A stretch of DNA of 64,000 bases, taken from the NCBI GenBank assembly GCA_036971475.1, contig JBAIZL010000002.1, positions 351,982,582 to 352,046,581 of the forward strand. The letters run 5' to 3'. This document shows, in pieces, positions 59,446 through 64,000 of the stretch. Below the pieces are notes generated by a model. That model did no database searches and was not told the DNA's origin. It saw only the letters and a list, made by a program, of their open reading frames with translations. Source of the stretch: Prosapia bicincta (lineage: Eukaryota; Arthropoda; Insecta; Hemiptera; Cercopidae). Made by a program: the position numbers and the translations under genes. Within the stretch, counting starts at the first letter, position 1; each line of letters opens with the position of its first letter.

Positions 59446-60200
59446 TGAGTTGTTTGAGGTTCTCAAAAAATTTCCTATTGTGAAATCGTATATAAATTAC
59501 GCTCGCTCTTTTAATTTCCGTATTACATTTCTTGCCTAATCTAAACTAAGCAAAAAAGAAGCAATTACTTTAAAATATCGATACGTTTTGCACCCTAAAC
59601 GCTGCGTGCTCTTAAATTGCCCTGGCTAAAAACATTAAGAAATTTACTAAATAAAAAAAGGCAAAGAAATGGGTTATTTATATGTACCTCAAATATCGGC
59701 GTTTTTTACTCTAAACGCAGCAATTAGGCTGCTTTTAATCGCAACTAGCCTAAATTACAAACGTTAAGAAATTTACTAAGCAGGAAAAAAGGCAAAAAAC
59801 CCCCGGGGCAGCCAGTATCCAAATTCTACTTGTCAATTAGGCGTTTTCTACTGTCTTAACGACTTATAAGCGCGTTTCAGCTTATATAGGTAAAAACCCA
59901 GAAAATTTATAAAGACATAAGGTGCACATAGTGCAAAAAATTAAACATGATACGCCCAATAACCTAAGTTTTTTGTCATTAACATGCACAGATTGCGAAG
60001 ATAAATAATTAGCTTCAGTGTTATAATAGCGGGGTGGAAGAGGATTGTCAAGTAATTTCTTCGTTTCACGGCTGGGATGTTGCCGAAAGTTTGTTGTGTA
60101 AGAAGTATAATGTGTAAATACTGGTTGCAATCTCTATAATTTCATCTTATAGCGGATATAGAAGTTTAAATATTTTTATCTATAATTTTACTATAGTATT
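59446..60200. repeat. Dispersed Wolbachia intergenic repeat, type 2, copy 2
   Basis: No gene. Modules with TTAAGAAATTTACTAA, GGCGTTTTTTACTCTAAACG and AAAAAAGGCAAA, then GGTGCACATAGTGCAAAAAA and GATTGTCAAGTAATTTCTTC, occur in the same order as at 39995-40640. The spacing is somewhat longer here. Confidence 0.85.
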
Positions 60201-60214
60201 TAGTGTGGAAATAC

Positions 60215-60222
60215 TTAGGAGG
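60215..60222 (+). promoter_or_regulatory. Shine-Dalgarno site for the gene at 60228
   Basis: TTAGGAGGTATATATG: a perfect AGGAGG (about 60217-60222) with 5-6 bases to the ATG, which decides the start and shows that the locus is bacterial in origin. Confidence 0.85.
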
Positions 60223-60227
60223 TATAT

Positions 60228-61154
60228 ATGGCAGAGTCAATATGGGCTAAAATAGGTGGAGCAGTTAAAGGGGGGGGGGGAGTTGTAGGCAATGTGCTTC
60301 TTCTTGCGCCTAAAGCATTTATTTATCCTATAAGAGAGCCATTTGCTTTATGGGACGATATGAAACATGATGCCAAAGTTTCGATAAAGGAAGCTATTGG
60401 CATAGGTATATCTGAAGAAGAAAAGAAATATGATCCACCTATAAAGACTACGCAAGCTAGTGAAAATCTCGGTGTAAAAATCACAGAACAAGGGAAAGAG
60501 AAAGTAACTTTTTTAGCGTCAAGGACTCTTACAGGAGATATACCCTATTTAACTCCAGAACAATTAGGTAAAATAAAGCAAAACCTACCAAATGTAACTA
60601 TTTTTAGGGAAGAAAACAAAATTGTAATTAAAGTTGATGTTGAGAAAATTATCGAAGTTATTAAAAACAAATATGAACACAAAGGAAAGAGCCCAGAGGA
60701 GATAAAACAGCTTGTCATTGGAGCAATTTATGGTGAGGTTGATCGCAATTTCAAAATCTGGAAAAAATTACTGGCGAGAAATTAAAATGCACGCAGACAG
60801 GAAATTGCTGCATGGTATTGCGGAAAAATTGTATCGAGAATATGATAACTAGAGCAAACCGACGGAAACTGTAGTGCCTGGAGAAGAAAAATCATCAGGG
60901 CATCCATCAGAAGCTTCAGTATCTCAAAAGCCATCAAATACTATGCGGCCCTCGGAGTTTAACATGACAATCCTAACCAGTTTCCCTTTGGTAAAGAAAC
61001 TATATCTGCTACAAAAATGCAATCACTAGAAAACCAAGTGAGAGAATGAAGAACAACTTTTTCGAATCTTGAAAATGTCTCTGGTGAAGCAATAAAAGCT
61101 ATAAAACCACTATCCACGCCTGATAAAGAAAAAGAAGAGAAAAGTCGCTCTTAA
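60228..61154 (+). pseudogene. Hypothetical Wolbachia protein, broken
   Basis: No family recognised. Start MAESIWAKIGGAVKGGGG with a G-run, then a mildly hydrophobic stretch VGNVLLLAPKAFIYPIREPF, an acidic/basic region and KIIEVIKNKYEHKGKSPEEI. The first 185 codons are open. After LLARN (stop at 60783-60785) the frame shifts to MHADRKLLHGIAEKLYREYD, then KPTETVVPGEEKSSGHPSEA, and finally NLENVSGEAIKAIKPLSTPD with the stop at 61152-61154. The native protein would have about 305 residues. The HIT gene starts 3 bases later. Confidence 0.7.
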
Positions 61155-61157
61155 AAC

Positions 61158-61526
61158 ATGAGCAACAAAGATTATGATAGCAATAACATCTTTGCTCAAA
61201 TATTAAGGGGTGAATTGCCTTGTGAGGAGGTTTATGAAGATGAGGGTGTGTTGGCGTTTTACGATAAGTATCCTGATGCAGCAGTTCACATTTTAGTTGT
61301 ACCAAAAAATCAATATATCTCATATCATGATTTTATTCTAAAGGCTTCTGCAGAGGAAATGGTAAGCTTCTTTAAAGCTGTAAGAGAGATAACATACAAA
61401 TATAATTTAGAAAAAACAGGATATAGGTTAGTCACTAACTACGGTGAAAATGGAGAACAATTCGTACCACATTTTCATGTCCATATTTTAGGTGGTAAAA
61501 GATTAGGAAAGCATTTAAGTTTATAG
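61158..61526 (+). CDS. HIT family nucleotide hydrolase, open
   Basis: Histidine-triad proteins of the HINT branch hydrolyse AMP-linked phosphoramidates. The 122-codon frame is intact and of normal length. It has NIFAQILRGELPCEEVYEDE, HILVVPKNQYISYHDF, and the triad HFHVHILGGKRLG near residue 110, with all three histidines present. It follows the previous gene by 3 bases and shows no lesion in any catalytic position. Confidence 0.94.
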   Translation: MSNKDYDSNNIFAQILRGELPCEEVYEDEGVLAFYDKYPDAAVHILVVPKNQYISYHDFILKASAEEMVSFFKAVREITYKYNLEKTGYRLVTNYGENGEQFVPHFHVHILGGKRLGKHLSL

Positions 61527-61550
61527 TGTTGCTTTCTACGTATTCTGTTA

Positions 61551-61901
61551 AATGAATATTTAACCACAGTAATTTCTATTTGCATATCAGTGATAGTATC
61601 TCTTGTCCTAGGTGTACTACCTATGTTTCTTGCAGTAAGCAAGCCAGATAGTGAAAAGCTTTCTACATATGAGTGTGGCTTTAATCCTTTATCAAGAGCA
61701 AGAAAAAATTTTGACATTAAATTGTATTTGGTTTCAATATTGCTCATAATATTTGACTTAGAAATTGCCTTTCTTTTTCCTTGGGTTGTTTCTTTATCTG
61801 AAATAAGTTACTGCTGATTTTGGTCAATGATGATATTTCTTGCAATACTCACTATAGGCTTTTTTTATAAGTGGTGTAAAGGTGCATTAGAATGGGAATA
61901 A
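61551..61901 (+). pseudogene. nuoA: NADH-quinone oxidoreductase subunit A, start lost and one stop
   Basis: Small membrane subunit of respiratory complex I with three helices. The readable frame starts NEYLTTVISICISVIVSLVL without a start codon in phase. The conserved loop SEKLSTYECGFNPLSRARKN is intact. A TGA follows SEISYC, then FWSMMIFLAILTIGFFYKWC and GALEWE to the TAA at 61899-61901. The stop overlaps the ATG of nuoB (ATGGGAATAA), as in the bacterial operon. Confidence 0.92.
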
Positions 61902-62403
61902 GTTTATCTAATGACGACTGGGGCCGTTATAAAATAGAAGCATTTCTTGCTACTAAATTTGACAGTTTGATAGATTATATAATGAACTGGGCAAGATCTG
62001 GTTCATTGTGGCCGATGACATTTGGTCTTGCATGTTGTGCAGTGGAAATGATGCACAATGCATCCAGTCGTTATGATCTTGATAGATATGGTATTTTGTT
62101 TCACGCAAGTCCAAGACAAGCATATGTTATGATTGTTGCTGGTACATTAACCAACAAAATGCAGCAGCATTGCGTAAGGTTTATGACCAAATGGCAGATC
62201 CAAAATACGTCGTTAACATGGGCAGTTGTGCAAATGGTGGCGGTTATTATCATTACTCTTAATCAGTGGTCCGTGGCTGTGATAGAATTGTACCAGTTGA
62301 TGTATACGTACCTGGGTGCCCAACAACCGCTGAGGCGTTGCTATATGGAAAGCTGTGTCTACAAAATAAAATAAAACGAACTCAGAATATACAGCATGAA
62401 TAA
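61892..62403 (+). pseudogene. nuoB: NADH-quinone oxidoreductase subunit B, frameshift and stop
   Basis: Subunit B holds the last Fe-S cluster (N2) before quinone. The first 90 residues are open and include [20 protein letters not shown] with the vicinal cysteines. After GTLTNKM the frame shifts (near 62161). The second frame gives [27 protein letters not shown], a TAA (Tyr expected), then [20 protein letters not shown] with the last cluster Cys. All four cysteines survive. Its stop overlaps the nuoC start (GCATGAATAA). Confidence 0.95.
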
Positions 62404-62958
62404 AACTGGAAAACATATAAAAAAAGACTAAATGTGAATGTACTCAGCAGGATTATGGTACTATTGTAATATATTCAGCTTTAGACGATATTGAAAATCA
62501 CTTACTTTTTTTACGTGATGATGAAAAATGGAGGTTTGAATTATTAGTTGATATTTTCGGAGTTGACTATCCAAACAGAGAGAAGCGTTGTGAACTAATA
62601 TACAACGTGCTCAGAATTGTGCATAATATCAGGTTACATGTAAAGCTTCAGTTAGATGAAAGTGACGTATCTCCAAGCTCATCTAAAATATTTAGCACAG
62701 CTTCGAGGTTTGAGCGCGAAGTGTTTGATATGTATGGAATAGAATTCTCTGGTCATCCTGATTTGCGTAGGATTCTAACGGATTATGGATTCAAAGGTCA
62801 TCCAATGTTAAAAGATTTTCCTCTCACTGGTTACAAGGAAGTAAGATACGATATAGAGGCAAAAAAGGTTGTACATAATCCCATAGATTTACCGCAAGAT
62901 TTTCAATTGTTTTACAGCCTATCCCCTTGGGAAGGTGAGCCCACAAAAAAAGGAGTAG
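62396..62958 (+). pseudogene. nuoC: NADH-quinone oxidoreductase subunit C, two frameshifts
   Basis: Peripheral 30-kDa subunit of complex I. Start [10 protein letters not shown] then a break in the A-run at about 62418-62424. From there ECTQQDYGTIVIYSALDDIE, FELLVDIFGVDYPNREKRCE, FEREVFDMYGIEFSGHPDLR and RILTDYGFKGHPMLKDFPLT are readable, the last two being the family signature. A second shift near the A-run at 62944-62951 removes the native stop (TAG at 62956). The next gene begins 3 bases later with GGAG overlapping the end. Confidence 0.93.
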
Positions 62959-63908
<950 letters not shown>

Positions 63909-64000
63909 GTTGGTAAGAAAATCAATAGTTTTATAAGATTTCTTTAGGCTTAAGTTTCGTAAATAACCTAAAAAAGTTGCTTGTGGTTATCTCTGCTGTT
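63909..64000. other. Spacer to the window edge
   Basis: AT-rich DNA after mdh with no recognisable gene start in the last 92 bases. Confidence 0.5.

Noticed and set aside
61099..61323. Minus-strand 74-codon frame over the HIT gene
   Set aside because: Shadow of the HIT coding sequence.

Overview
The window is a piece of arthropod nuclear chromosome (exact species not identifiable from this sequence) that carries a long, decaying insertion of Wolbachia DNA. From 1 to about 28,560 the DNA is AT-rich, intron-like and eukaryotic. It has two exons of an L-type voltage-gated calcium channel alpha-1 gene on the minus strand, Tigger/pogo, hAT and Penelope-like elements, several foldback MITEs, microsatellites, and a 2.4 kb satellite array of 106-bp monomers just before the insertion.

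From about 28,564 to the right edge (over 35 kb, end not seen) the sequence is alphaproteobacterial and matches Wolbachia gene content: clpB', lipA, rpmB, dciA, a lipoprotein, pyrE, a DAACS symporter, secD, mnh/mrp antiporter subunits, two ABC transporters, a proline-rich membrane protein, a possible pilus/secretion-platform cluster, tRNA-Arg, ssb, dapA, tRNA-Pro, an Rpn nuclease, iscS, pal, a peptidase M32 fragment, mreB, a HIT protein, nuoA-nuoB-nuoC and mdh. Native bacterial features survive: overlapping start/stop codons, Shine-Dalgarno sites, intergenic repeats and palindromes. Most genes carry stops or frameshifts; a few short ones (rpmB, dciA, HIT, two hypotheticals) remain open.

Nuclear residence is shown by eukaryotic transposons sitting inside the bacterial DNA. 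A 2.76 kb hAT element with an 8-bp target duplication splits pyrE. A 1.92 kb PIF/Harbinger element with a TTA duplication lies next to the tRNA-Arg gene. A truncated hAT copy is fused in frame to the 3' end of pal. This is therefore not a free-living Wolbachia contig, and not simple contamination.

I see no new defence or metabolic system. The most useful observations are the insertion itself with its left junction beside a satellite, its colonisation by transposons, the chimeric pal-hAT reading frame, the scrambled Harbinger gene order, the inverted Penelope tail pair, the satellite's higher-order structure and its possible single-copy relative at 13.6 kb, and the apparently frame-broken calcium-channel exons. 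Many lesions are single-base changes in homopolymers, so assembly error must be excluded before each is called real.
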